Shown piece after piece: positions 8,985 to 16,296 of a stretch of 44,127 bases of DNA; the first letter of the stretch is position 1, and each line of letters starts with the position of its first letter. The notes under the pieces are model-generated. The model made no database searches. It was given only the letters and a program-made list of their open reading frames with translations, and was not told the DNA's origin. A program made the translations under genes and the position numbers. Source of the stretch: Pelotomaculum sp. (GTDB taxonomy: Bacteria > Bacillota > Desulfotomaculia > Desulfotomaculales > Pelotomaculaceae); NCBI GenBank assembly GCA_018435055.1, contig JAHDOA010000045.1:1-44127 (forward strand), read 5' to 3'.

Positions 8985-9290
8985 TTAGTTTTGTCCGGTT
9001 TTATCGTCCAGCAGCAGCCGGTTTTTATAATTCCAGGCCAGGACCGCTTCAGCAAATTTGACCATTTTGCTGGTCATATTACCGCCTACGTTACCATTCG
9101 CCCTGGAAGGCAAATCACCCTTATCTATATATTCATAATCAGGCATGCCCAGTTCGGCGGCCATCTCATTTCTAAACTCTTCCATAGCCGGTGACACATA
9201 TGGTTCAAGTTCTTTTGGAATCATACCGGTAGATATATTTTTCATCAGATCGGGAGCGTCATTTTTTATTACTGTCAAATCCTTGATCAT
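8985..9290 (-). CDS. Alpha/beta-type small acid-soluble spore protein, divergent
   Basis: DNA-binding protein that coats and protects the chromosome in the spore. The C-terminal half carries the family pattern: EEFRNEMAAELGM, then SRANGNVGG and MTSKMVKFAEAVL, matching the conserved SR-NG-VGG-M-K-M-E positions of alpha/beta SASP. The first part matches the GPR protease cleavage region loosely. At 101 residues it is longer than usual (60-75) because of an N-terminal extension (MIKDLTVIKNDAP) and a polar C-terminal tail. No strong ribosome site is visible before the ATG, so the true start may be further in. Confidence 0.85.
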   Translation of the reverse strand: MIKDLTVIKNDAPDLMKNISTGMIPKELEPYVSPAMEEFRNEMAAELGMPDYEYIDKGDLPSRANGNVGGNMTSKMVKFAEAVLAWNYKNRLLLDDKTGQN

Positions 9291-9390
9291 CTGGCTGCCT
9301 GGTTTTCTAAACTTTTTTTTATTCTTTCAACCAGGAAACATTATTATGTTAGCAATATTAACAAAAACACAAGGAAGGCAGCTCTTAAAA

Positions 9391-10275
9391 TTATTGTTCC
9401 CTGCCTGCCCGCTTTTCCGCAATTACGGTATTTATTAATTCCTGCGCTTCGACTATGGCTACAGCAAGGCCCCTGCCCTTGTCGCTGTCGTCTTCTCCTC
9501 CCCGCAGGACGCCAAAAATTACACCGACAGCCTGTCCGCTCATATTATACACCGGGCTGCCGCTGTTACCCGGATAGATTGGCGCGTCGATGCTGAAGAT
9601 CCGGCCCTGCTTGTCCCTAATTTTCAGATACTGCTCAACTCTCCCACTGACCAGAATGTTATTCAATTCCAGCGGGTTTCCCACCACCCTGATTTTATCC
9701 CCGGGCGCCGGCAAAATTGAAAAATCAACGGGCGCCGCCGGCAGGTCCTCCGCTTGCAGGGCGATCACCGCCAGGTCGGCTTCCGGCCGGCTGGACCAAT
9801 ATACAGCCCGGCATACCTTCCCATCCGGGAAGGTTATGGACATGTTCAAAGCATCCTCGATGACGTGATAATTTGTGATAATCAACCCGCCGGGATCGAC
9901 ATTAAAACCTGTACCCAGCTTTCTTTCCGCCGCGATGGCGCCCGGCCGGCGGGTTACCACATCGATCAGGACAACTGCCGCAGTGAGTTTGCTATCAATG
10001 TTTTTCTTTAGTTGGAATGAATTTTGTATCAGTTCGATCAGTGACAGCCTGTCACGCGGAAACGCGGTTACAACAGCCAGGCCCAGGAATGCCAGGGCGG
10101 TGATCAAAGCCACCACGCGCAACAGCGCCGGGCGGGAAGCCGGTATTTCCTCAAATTCATCCTGCTGCCCGCTGTCATCGTCATCAGCATATTCGCAACC
10201 AGTTGGGGCTTTTAAATCATCATCTTCACTGCTAAATTCCTTTTTATCCGGCGCGATAATGTCATCACCACACAC
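9391..10275 (-). CDS. Membrane-anchored HtrA/S1C-like serine protease without PDZ domain
   Basis: Trypsin-like protease predicted to face outward. An acidic cytoplasmic N-terminus (about 45 residues, many Asp/Glu) precedes one membrane helix near residues 52-72. The catalytic triad is visible: His137 in ITNYHVIED, Asp167 in EADLAVIAL, and Ser238 in PGNSGSPV. Unlike DegP/HtrA it ends soon after the protease domain and has no PDZ domain. The start GTG 10275 lacks a ribosome site; a TATAAT lies only about 13 bases upstream of it on the coding strand, so either the mRNA is nearly leaderless or the start is misplaced. Single-gene unit, divergent from the next gene. Confidence 0.85.
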   Translation of the reverse strand: MCGDDIIAPDKKEFSSEDDDLKAPTGCEYADDDDSGQQDEFEEIPASRPALLRVVALITALAFLGLAVVTAFPRDRLSLIELIQNSFQLKKNIDSKLTAAVVLIDVVTRRPGAIAAERKLGTGFNVDPGGLIITNYHVIEDALNMSITFPDGKVCRAVYWSSRPEADLAVIALQAEDLPAAPVDFSILPAPGDKIRVVGNPLELNNILVSGRVEQYLKIRDKQGRIFSIDAPIYPGNSGSPVYNMSGQAVGVIFGVLRGGEDDSDKGRGLAVAIVEAQELINTVIAEKRAGREQ

Positions 10276-10410
10276 ACTTTTATTATACTAACATACCACA
10301 ATTTGTTTTCCATAAATATGGGCTGTATCTTTAATTGTATGATATTCTTCATGTTTAAACTATATAATAGTAGGTGGACAAAGCTTTTTTAAATGGTGTG
10401 AACATCCGCT

Positions 10411-10710
10411 ATGAATGATGACCACATCCAGGAAGAACAAACCTTAAAAAACGAAAAACCAACCGGCAGCCCCCGGCTAAGAAAAATCGGCCTCCTCTTG
10501 ATTATACTATCATTTGTATTTTACGGCGGGCTTTTACTTGTGCCCTTTACCCCCTATGCGGCAGGCACAAAAGCTGTGATATCATCAGCGCTGGTTGTAT
10601 CCGGAGAAGCCTCCTTCTGGCTGGGCGCCCTGATACTGGGGAAAGAATTAGTATCAAAATACAAAAGGTATCTTAACCCTGTCTGGTGGTTTAGAAAGCG
10701 GGACAACTAA
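10411..10710 (+). CDS. Small two-helix membrane protein (transporter suffix domain type)
   Basis: A 99-residue protein with a polar N-terminus, two membrane helices (about 26-46 and 55-78) and a basic C-terminal end. The stretch VVSGEASFWLGALILGKE followed by YLNPVWWFRK is typical of proteins called transporter suffix domain-containing, small membrane proteins of unknown role sometimes fused to transporters. Here it stands alone. The ribosome site is weak. No partner transporter is next to it. Confidence 0.7.
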   Translation: MNDDHIQEEQTLKNEKPTGSPRLRKIGLLLIILSFVFYGGLLLVPFTPYAAGTKAVISSALVVSGEASFWLGALILGKELVSKYKRYLNPVWWFRKRDN

Positions 10711-10779
10711 TGCGTGGCGCTGAAAATGACTGCGCGCGCGTCTGCAGTAATTTTTAGGTTAAAGGCGGCAATTCGCCAC

Positions 10780-10810
10780 TTGACATTTTTCCTAATTATT
10801 GCATTATAAT
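10780..10810 (+). promoter_or_regulatory. Promoter of htpX
   Basis: TTGACA (10780-10785) and TATAAT (10805-10810) are both consensus, but the 19-base spacer is longer than the usual 17. It lies about 90 bases before the htpX start. No CIRCE-type operator is seen. Confidence 0.6.
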
Positions 10811-10900
10811 AATAAGCATAAATGCGGGGTGATTCTGTGTAGTACCAAACCGGCAAGAGCTAAAAATGTTTAAATGTTTATATTATACGGAGGATAAACA

Positions 10901-11743
10901 ATGAACAATTTTAAAATATTTTTGTTAATGGGCATACTTTCCGTAATCCTGGTGCTGATCGGCGGAGCGGTAGGAGGAAACAACGGGGCAGCCCTGTTCT
11001 TCCTAATATCACTGGCCATGAACTTCTTCAGCTACTATTTCAGCGACAAGATTGCCATCAAAATGACGGGTTCCCAGCCGGTATCTAAGGAGGAAGCGCC
11101 GGAGTTATATAATATTGTGGGGGGATTGGCGAAGAGGGCCGGCCTGCCCATGCCGCGCCTCTATATCACTCCCTCAACGCAGCCGAACGCCTTCGCCACC
11201 GGCAGAAACCCGGAGCATGCAGCTGTGGCTGTAACTAAAGGACTCCTGCAGATATTAAACCGCAGTGAGCTGGAAGGTGTGCTGGCCCACGAACTGGCCC
11301 ACATAAAAAACCGGGACGTCCTGCTGGGTACCATCGCCGCTACTTTCGCCGGCGCAATTGCGATGATTGCCAATATCATTAAGTGGGGGGCTATCTTCGG
11401 CATGGGACGGGACGACAATGAAGGCGGCGGCAACTTTATCGGGGCAATTGCCCTGGCCATCATCGCCCCACTCGCGGCCATGATTATCCAAATGTCTATT
11501 TCCCGCTCGCGCGAATACCAGGCGGATGCTAGTGGAGCGCAATTTGCCGGCAGTGCCGGCGGCCTGGCAAACGCACTCCTGAAATTAGAGAACGCCGCCC
11601 GGCGTGTACCAATGCAAGTTAACCCGGCAACGTCACACCTTTTTATAGTAAACCCGTTGTCCGGCGCATCCGTGGCCAGGCTTTTCAGCACACACCCGCC
11701 CATTGAAGAAAGGGTTAAACGGCTTAGCAGCATGAAAATATAG
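10901..11743 (+). CDS. htpX: Membrane zinc metalloprotease HtpX
   Basis: M48-family protease that removes damaged membrane proteins. Two N-terminal membrane helices (residues 5-22 and 28-46) are followed by the zinc site HELAH at 130-134 (GVLAHELAHIKNRD), two further helices, and the third zinc ligand in SREYQADASG near residue 205. The C-terminal PLSGASVARLFSTHPPIEER is typical of the family. Length 280 is normal. An ideal TACGGAGG ribosome site lies before the ATG. Single-gene unit with its own promoter. Confidence 0.95.
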   Translation: MNNFKIFLLMGILSVILVLIGGAVGGNNGAALFFLISLAMNFFSYYFSDKIAIKMTGSQPVSKEEAPELYNIVGGLAKRAGLPMPRLYITPSTQPNAFATGRNPEHAAVAVTKGLLQILNRSELEGVLAHELAHIKNRDVLLGTIAATFAGAIAMIANIIKWGAIFGMGRDDNEGGGNFIGAIALAIIAPLAAMIIQMSISRSREYQADASGAQFAGSAGGLANALLKLENAARRVPMQVNPATSHLFIVNPLSGASVARLFSTHPPIEERVKRLSSMKI

Positions 11744-11779
11744 GTCTCGTAAATTTGGATTTGGCATCATAACCCTCGA

Positions 11780-11808
11780 TTGACATTGATTAACTATTAT
11801 ATTATAGT
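11780..11808 (+). promoter_or_regulatory. Promoter of the GreA/GreB-like gene
   Basis: TTGACA (11780-11785), a 17-base spacer and TATAGT (11803-11808): a near-consensus sigma-A promoter. Transcription should start near 11815, directly before a strong hairpin. Confidence 0.75.
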
Positions 11809-11820
11809 ATCAACAAATAA

Positions 11821-11850
11821 GGACATTTCGCCTTTGCCGGCGGGGTGTCC
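11821..11850 (+). promoter_or_regulatory. Hairpin at the very 5' end of the GreA/GreB-like mRNA
   Basis: GGACATTTCGCC and GGCGGGGTGTCC can pair over 12 positions (three of them G-U) around a 6-base loop. No U-run follows, so it is not a terminator; a 5' mRNA-stabilising or translation-controlling structure is possible. The ribosome site downstream (GGGGGG, far from the ATG) is poor. Confidence 0.45.
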
Positions 11851-11880
11851 AATGTTGTTATACGGGGGGTTTGACATTTA

Positions 11881-12324
11881 ATGTATAAATTCACATTGTC
11901 GAAACCTGTGTTTGAAAATTTATTAATGCACATAGTAAATATTGAACACGATAAAAACAACCTGGTTGACGAGTATTTCCCTGAAAAAACAAAAGAACGC
12001 CACAGGTTCAAAAACATGTTGGACAACTACATTGAAAAAATAGATTTTTTAATCGGGAACCATCTAAATGTTAGTGAAAATGCGGATAATAAATTACCTT
12101 TTGTGGTCATCAACAGCGTCGTTGATATCCTTGACATGAATACAAACGATATCTTTTGCCGCCGGATAGTGACACCTGAGAACAACAAGGAAACCGGCGA
12201 TGTGTCAATATTTTCACCGTTGGGGAAATCACTGCTGCTGAAAAAGGTTGGCGATGAGGTGATGGTTAACACACCGGCTGGTAAACGTAAATACAAGATA
12301 CAATCCGTAAGGTTGGACAATTAG
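11881..12324 (+). CDS. GreA/GreB-like transcription factor, divergent
   Basis: The C-terminal third carries the FKBP-like domain signature of GreA/GreB: FSPLGKSLLLKKVGDEV followed by VNTPAGKRKYKIQSV. Those factors bind RNA polymerase and rescue stalled complexes. The N-terminal part (residues 1-65, with EHDKNNLVDEYF) is helical and charged but does not show the usual GreA coiled coil with its acidic tip, so it may bind polymerase for a different task, as Rnk-type or other Gre-domain proteins do. 147 residues. It has its own strong promoter and a structured leader. Function beyond polymerase binding is inference. Confidence 0.75.
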   Translation: MYKFTLSKPVFENLLMHIVNIEHDKNNLVDEYFPEKTKERHRFKNMLDNYIEKIDFLIGNHLNVSENADNKLPFVVINSVVDILDMNTNDIFCRRIVTPENNKETGDVSIFSPLGKSLLLKKVGDEVMVNTPAGKRKYKIQSVRLDN

Positions 12325-12543
12325 CCGTGTGCTTTTGATGGCTCACAAACCTTATTCTCCCCGCAGAAGGCAAATAAGCGCGTCAGGGTTTGACGGGAAA
12401 TACCTGGCCGGGCATGTCTTCCTAATCTTGACAATTTCACAAGCTGGATATATTATTTACTTAAAGAGTTATCACCCCTTTGTTAGTGGGAATACTGAAA
12501 CTAAGGAACGGCGTGTGTGCCTCACTTCAACCGGGGCTTCAAG

Positions 12544-12576
12544 GTTTCCCGGGTTGTCGCAAGCAACCCGGGAAAC
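12544..12576. repeat. 13-bp perfect inverted repeat
   Basis: GTTTCCCGGGTTG and CAACCCGGGAAAC are separated by a 7-base loop. No U-run follows on either strand. It lies in the 330-base stretch (12,325-12,655) between the GreA-like gene and the tRNA pair, which otherwise holds nothing I can support. Confidence 0.8.
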
Positions 12577-12655
12577 GCTATTTAACCGCCAAGTTTACAA
12601 TGGACACCACGAGGGTTAGTCAACCTGTTTCTGCAGGCCATGGATAGGCGGCATT

Positions 12656-12689
12656 AAAGAAAAAAGCCCAGGATTCTAGGCCCCAGGCT
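12656..12689 (-). terminator. Terminator of the tRNA-Gly/tRNA-Cys unit
   Basis: On the minus strand, AGCCTGGG pairs with CCTGGGCT (two G-U pairs) and is followed by TTTTTCTTT. It is 14 bases past the tRNA-Cys 3' end. Confidence 0.7.
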
Positions 12690-12703
12690 TCCCCGGCTTT
12701 ACG

Positions 12704-12778
12704 TGGAGGCGACACCCGGATTTGAACCGGGGAATGGAGGATTTGCAGTCCTCTGCCTTACCACTTGGCTATGTCGCC
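12704..12778 (-). tRNA. tRNA-Cys (GCA)
   Basis: Complete cloverleaf of 75 bases with encoded CCA. Acceptor stem GGCGACA pairs with the 3' arm, the anticodon loop is CTGCAAA, and the T arm is GGTTCAAATCC. Second gene of a two-tRNA unit. Confidence 0.97.
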
Positions 12779-12786
12779 ACATAAAA

Positions 12787-12861
12787 TGGAGCGGAAGACG
12801 GGATTCGAACCCGCGACCCTCGCCTTGGCAAGGCGATGCTCTACCACTGAGCCACTTCCGC
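12787..12861 (-). tRNA. tRNA-Gly (GCC)
   Basis: 75-base cloverleaf with encoded CCA. Acceptor GCGGAAG, anticodon loop TTGCCAA, T arm GGGTTCGAATCCC. First gene of the unit; eight bases separate it from tRNA-Cys. Confidence 0.97.
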
Positions 12862-12903
12862 ATATTGTTATTGTATTATATTAAGTTTGTCTTGGCGAGT
12901 TAT

Positions 12904-12933
12904 AGATTAGCACATTTGGTGGCTACCTGTCAA
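12904..12933 (-). promoter_or_regulatory. Probable promoter of tRNA-Gly/tRNA-Cys
   Basis: On the minus strand TTGACA (12928-12933), an 18-base spacer and TAATCT (12904-12909), about 40 bases before tRNA-Gly. A nearby TATAAT closer to the tRNA has no matching -35. Confidence 0.45.
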
Positions 12934-12941
12934 CCTCGATT

Positions 12942-13091
12942 TTATTGGATTGAAAAAACTATAGCCCCGTAGATACCAGCTATAAGGGTAGCAATCCATC
13001 CAGCTTTGGGTTTTTTGTTTTTTACAGAAAAAAACAACCCGGCCAATGATGCTATAACCAGAATAACTGACAGCACAAAACGCCAGTCCAT
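12942..13091 (-). CDS. 49-residue membrane protein with two helices
   Basis: No family recognised. The product begins MDWRFVLSVILV and has two hydrophobic segments (about 4-22 and 32-47) joined by a basic loop rich in Lys (VKNKKPKAG), the layout of a small hairpin membrane protein. A clear GAGAGGAG ribosome site lies six bases before the ATG, which supports a real gene despite its size. It is upstream of the tRNA pair on the same strand. Confidence 0.65.
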   Translation of the reverse strand: MDWRFVLSVILVIASLAGLFFSVKNKKPKAGWIATLIAGIYGAIVFSIQ

Positions 13092-13258
13092 AAAAACACT
13101 CCTCTCAAAAATCTACATAGATATATTCGTTAAAAGTTAACATATCCCTTTTTTTAAACCTTAATTCCGGGCCGTCCGGCTGAATGGCGATAGCAGTATA
13201 TTGAACACATCGTCAGGGAATAATTACTATAGATTTTCGCACACAGGAGGCGCTTATT

Positions 13259-13420
13259 TTGTTTTTCGAACAATACACCGGTTTTGCCATTGCGGGGCTG
13301 TTTTTTGTAATCATTGTGTCAGTAGTCCTGTTTTTATACTATTTCCTGGCGAAAAGGCGGTTCGGCGGCACGATCAAGGTTGGCAGCAGGCCGGGCATCA
13401 AAGGACCGGAGGATGAGTAA
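13259..13420 (+). CDS. 53-residue single-helix membrane protein
   Basis: TTG start at 13259, exactly eight bases after a perfect AGGAGG. The product (MFFEQYTGFAIAG at the N-terminus) has one long membrane helix (about residues 8-30), then a basic segment AKRRFGG and a polar tail ending EDE. A possible promoter TTGAAC-18-TACTAT lies at 13201-13230. No family recognised. A longer open frame starting at 13201 in another phase is an artefact. Confidence 0.6.
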   Translation: MFFEQYTGFAIAGLFFVIIVSVVLFLYYFLAKRRFGGTIKVGSRPGIKGPEDE

Positions 13421-13468
13421 CAAGGAAAAACTGTTAGCGCTGGGCCGCGCTACATTCCCCGGGCGAAC

Positions 13469-13738
13469 CTATTGATTTGAATACTTAAGGTTCTCCCTGA
13501 TCTGGTCCCTGATTTTTTGTTGCTCAAGATAATCAGCAATTAACTGGTCAGCTGCCTTTTCTTCCTCGGCATGAATTATTTCACAGCGCTCAACGCCGCA
13601 TGCCTTTTGTCCGGTACACTCACTGAGTTCTATAATGTTATAACCACACCATCTTTCCGCCAGATGGACTAAAATCTTTACATCAACATCCTGCCTGATG
13701 TTATGGCAAAAAATTTTAAAGCATTTTTCTATTTTCAA
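13469..13738 (-). CDS. Hypothetical Cys-containing protein
   Basis: No family recognised. About 90 residues; cysteines are concentrated in the first two thirds (CFKIFCHN, RWCGYN, ECTGQKACGVERC), suggesting a metal or disulfide site, and the C-terminal third is a charged helix rich in Glu, Lys and Gln. The start is uncertain: TTG 13738 follows GGAAGG, while TTG 13777 has no ribosome site. Lies head-to-tail with the next small gene on the minus strand. Confidence 0.45.
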   Translation of the reverse strand: MKIEKCFKIFCHNIRQDVDVKILVHLAERWCGYNIIELSECTGQKACGVERCEIIHAEEEKAADQLIADYLEQQKIRDQIRENLKYSNQ

Positions 13739-13803
13739 GAGCGCACCTGCCTTCCACCTGCTCAATTGTTCCCGCAAAAAGGCGTTTCAGCGATTTTCTT
13801 ATC

Positions 13804-14001
13804 CTAAAAGAAACCCTTTTCCTTGGCCATCATAGCGCCCTTAAAAATCGCCTCATCATCGTTTTTTGCTTCATATCGCATAACCTGTTCCGTGCCGGCT
13901 GAGCCGGCGGCAAACAACAAGCCGTATAAATTATCCCCCGCTGTATATTTGACGATATCCAGGTATTCTGTAATAGCCGCAACTACCGTATAATCCCGCA
14001 A
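13804..14001 (-). CDS. Hypothetical 65-residue protein
   Basis: No family recognised. TTG start at 14001, eight bases after GGGAG; an upstream GTG at 14010 overlaps that site. The product is small and soluble, ending YEAKNDDEAIFKGAMMAKEK, a segment that looks like an amphipathic helix. Short and unsupported by neighbours, so only moderately likely. Confidence 0.4.
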   Translation of the reverse strand: MRDYTVVAAITEYLDIVKYTAGDNLYGLLFAAGSAGTEQVMRYEAKNDDEAIFKGAMMAKEKGFF

Positions 14002-14076
14002 ATACAACACTCCCTATAGAAAATATTACATGGCTTTATCTAATATTATAGCTGATGGCTGATTACATATAAATAG

Positions 14077-14472
14077 GTGACAGTCATAAGCCAAATATTA
14101 ACCATCATTCAAAAGGCCGCTGGTGACGGCAAAAGCATATCTATTTTATTGGCATACTTATTGAAGGAAAAATTCCTGCCTGACCGAATAATATCAAAAG
14201 AGAAAGAAGTAAGTAGGGGGTTTCATCTAATGATAAAAAAAGCGCCACCTTCTGTTGTTTATGATTTTGCACGTCAGGTCTGGCTGATTGTGAAGCCGAA
14301 AGAGGAGTGGATATACCACGGGGATTTGATGAATATAGTAAAACCAAAAGAAATAGTATGTAAATGCGCAGGGTTTGGTAAGGGGAAAATAGATTTATAC
14401 GAATTTGATCAGATGTATGGCGTAGGCCGGTGTATGGAGTGTTCTACTATGCATTGGTACAATTTAATTTAA
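14077..14472 (+). CDS. Hypothetical protein with a C-terminal Cys cluster
   Basis: No family recognised. The C-terminal half carries IVCKCAGFG and GRCMECSTMHW, two Cys pairs plus His that could bind zinc. Two starts are possible. GTG 14077 gives 131 residues including a helical N-terminal section (GDGKSISILLAYLLKEKF). ATG 14230 gives 80 residues and has the better ribosome site (TAGGGGG nine bases upstream). The base composition is more AT-rich than its neighbours. Confidence 0.5.
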   Translation: MTVISQILTIIQKAAGDGKSISILLAYLLKEKFLPDRIISKEKEVSRGFHLMIKKAPPSVVYDFARQVWLIVKPKEEWIYHGDLMNIVKPKEIVCKCAGFGKGKIDLYEFDQMYGVGRCMECSTMHWYNLI

Positions 14473-14621
14473 AAATAGAATTAATAAGGACCTCCGGGTC
14501 AAGTCCACGGTATTGAAAGTGGGAAGATAACGATCGTTTGTTTACAGTGGACCCATCTGATATTTGCCCATTTATTTTGCTTTTGTTTTATGGCAATATA
14601 TCTGAAGAGGGAGGAATGTTT

Positions 14622-14897
14622 ATGCCAAGCAGTGAGTTAAAGAATATGCTCCGCGCCGTCATCCAAGAGGAAATGCAAACGGTCGGGAAAGAGGTCCGGA
14701 TCATTGTCCAGGAAGAATTAAAGCCTGTCCACCAGGAATTACAGCAGGTTAATACGCGTCTTTATAAACTGGAGAAGGGCCAAAGAAAGCTTCAGCAGGA
14801 TGTGTCTACCATTAAGAAAGAAATCCATGCCGTTTGGGATGATATATTAAGGTTGGACAACCGTCTCATTGTTCAGGAGAAAAAAACGTCATTATAG
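14622..14897 (+). CDS. Small coiled-coil protein
   Basis: The 91-residue product starts MPSSELKNMLRAVIQEE and is almost entirely heptad-like helix (EELKPVHQELQQVNTRLYKL). Similar short coiled-coil proteins are common in Clostridia, without known function. The ATG at 14622 is chosen because GAGGGAGG lies seven bases upstream; the in-frame ATG at 14538 has none. It converges on the tRNA-Asp/tRNA-Phe unit. Confidence 0.65.
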   Translation: MPSSELKNMLRAVIQEEMQTVGKEVRIIVQEELKPVHQELQQVNTRLYKLEKGQRKLQQDVSTIKKEIHAVWDDILRLDNRLIVQEKKTSL

Positions 14898-14907
14898 ATT
14901 CTAAAGT

Positions 14908-14940
14908 AAAAAAACAAAAAACCCGCAAATCCTTGCGGGG
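14908..14940 (-). terminator. Terminator of the tRNA-Asp/tRNA-Phe unit
   Basis: On the minus strand CCCGCAA-GGAT-TTGCGGG is followed by TTTTTTGTTTTTTT. It is 15 bases past the tRNA-Phe 3' end. Confidence 0.9.
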
Positions 14941-14953
14941 TCAGCCCTAAAGC

Positions 14954-15029
<76 letters not shown>

Positions 15030-15036
15030 ATAAAAA

Positions 15037-15113
15037 TGGCGGAGCTGACGGGAGTCGAACCCGCGTTCTCCTGCGTGACAGGCAGGCATGTTAGGCCACT
15101 ACACCACAGCTCC
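15037..15113 (-). tRNA. tRNA-Asp (GTC)
   Basis: 77-base cloverleaf with encoded CCA. Acceptor GGAGCTG, anticodon loop CTGTCAC, T arm GGGTTCGACTCCC. First gene of the unit, seven bases before tRNA-Phe. Confidence 0.97.
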
Positions 15114-15168
15114 GTATTCATTATCCGCAATACCGTCTATTGCCAGGCATCCTTAGCGGACATTTATA

Positions 15169-15197
15169 AGTATAACTAATCCGGCGGATGAAGTCAA
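15169..15197 (-). promoter_or_regulatory. Promoter of tRNA-Asp/tRNA-Phe
   Basis: On the minus strand TTGACT (15192-15197), a 17-base spacer and TATACT (15169-15174), about 55 bases before tRNA-Asp. Confidence 0.65.
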
Positions 15198-15314
15198 ATG
15201 GAATCTTTGTCTTCGATTAAAAATTATAGAACCTTAGCGGTCAAGAGGTCTTTATATAATGATTTTACCCGCCAAGTAACGTAATAGCCTTCATTATACT
15301 GCGGCTTTGCCATA

Positions 15315-16193
15315 CTACGACTTTACCCTGCCGAATGACATGATCGCCTCGCGGATAAGTTTTGCCGCCAGCAGCGCCGTCCTATCGGAGGGATCATAAA
15401 GGGGGCTTACCTCCACCAGATCAAAGCCCACAATATCCAGTTCCCCGAGCAAATGAACAGCCATTATTATCTCCCTGGCTGAACACCCGCCCGGCTCAGG
15501 CGTGCCTGTGCCGGGGGCGAAAGACGGGTCGGCCACGTCAATATCCAGGGAAACATATACCGGCAGCCCCTTTAGGCGCGGCAGGTTTTCCATGAGCGGC
15601 TCCACAACCCTGTCAATAAAGGTGTTGGTGTTGGCGCGGGCGAAAACAAATTCCTCCCGCGTACCCGACCTGATCCCGAACTGGTACAGATTTTTACCGC
15701 CAACCGTTTCTACAACCCGGCGCATAACGGTGGCATGGGAAAAACGCTCGCCAAGAAACTCTTCCCGCAAATCGGCGTGGGCGTCGAAGTGGACCACCGT
15801 CAGCCCGGGGTAATTTTTCGCTACCTCTTGAATTACAGCGCAGGAAATTAAATGCTCGCCCCCGAGAACAAAAGGCGTCTTGCCGCCGCTAAGGATAGTA
15901 GCGGTGACAGCGCTGATACGGCGCAGGTTTTCTTTGACCGCCCCGAAGGGGAGCAGCACGTCCCCGGCATCGTAGTAGCTGTAATGCGCCAGATCCCGGT
16001 CCAGATCAACACTGTATTCCTCCAGGCCGTGCGAAGCCTGGCGTATAGCGTGCGGCCCCTGCCGCGTTCCCGGCCGGTAGCTGACTGTAAGGTCCATCGG
16101 CGCGCCGATAATCACTATCTCGGATTGTTCATAATTTTCGGCGCTGCCGATAAACCCCGGGCATCTCTCCGTATACTCAATCATCCGCGCCAC
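15315..16193 (-). CDS. speB: Agmatinase (arginase/ureohydrolase family)
   Basis: Binuclear manganese enzyme expected to hydrolyse agmatine to putrescine and urea. Metal motifs are visible: LGGEHL, HFDAHADLREE, and SLDIDVADPSFAPGTG near residue 215. Length 292 is usual. It lies about 100 bases after speE on the same strand, so the two form a polyamine operon: agmatinase supplies the putrescine that spermidine synthase uses. The pairing with speE favours agmatinase over arginase or formiminoglutamase, although sequence alone cannot fully separate them. Confidence 0.9.
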   Translation of the reverse strand: MARMIEYTERCPGFIGSAENYEQSEIVIIGAPMDLTVSYRPGTRQGPHAIRQASHGLEEYSVDLDRDLAHYSYYDAGDVLLPFGAVKENLRRISAVTATILSGGKTPFVLGGEHLISCAVIQEVAKNYPGLTVVHFDAHADLREEFLGERFSHATVMRRVVETVGGKNLYQFGIRSGTREEFVFARANTNTFIDRVVEPLMENLPRLKGLPVYVSLDIDVADPSFAPGTGTPEPGGCSAREIIMAVHLLGELDIVGFDLVEVSPLYDPSDRTALLAAKLIREAIMSFGRVKS

Positions 16194-16296
16194 CCCTTAA
16201 AAACATTGCTTTCAATCCTGAAAAACGTTCCGGGCTGCCTGAATATTGCAGGCGCTACTTTAGTCGCACAATTACACTGCTATCATTTTTATTTTT

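Noticed and set aside
12329-12619. 96-codon plus-strand frame after the GreA-like gene
   Set aside because: It runs through the 13-bp inverted repeat, lacks a ribosome site and does not look like a protein.
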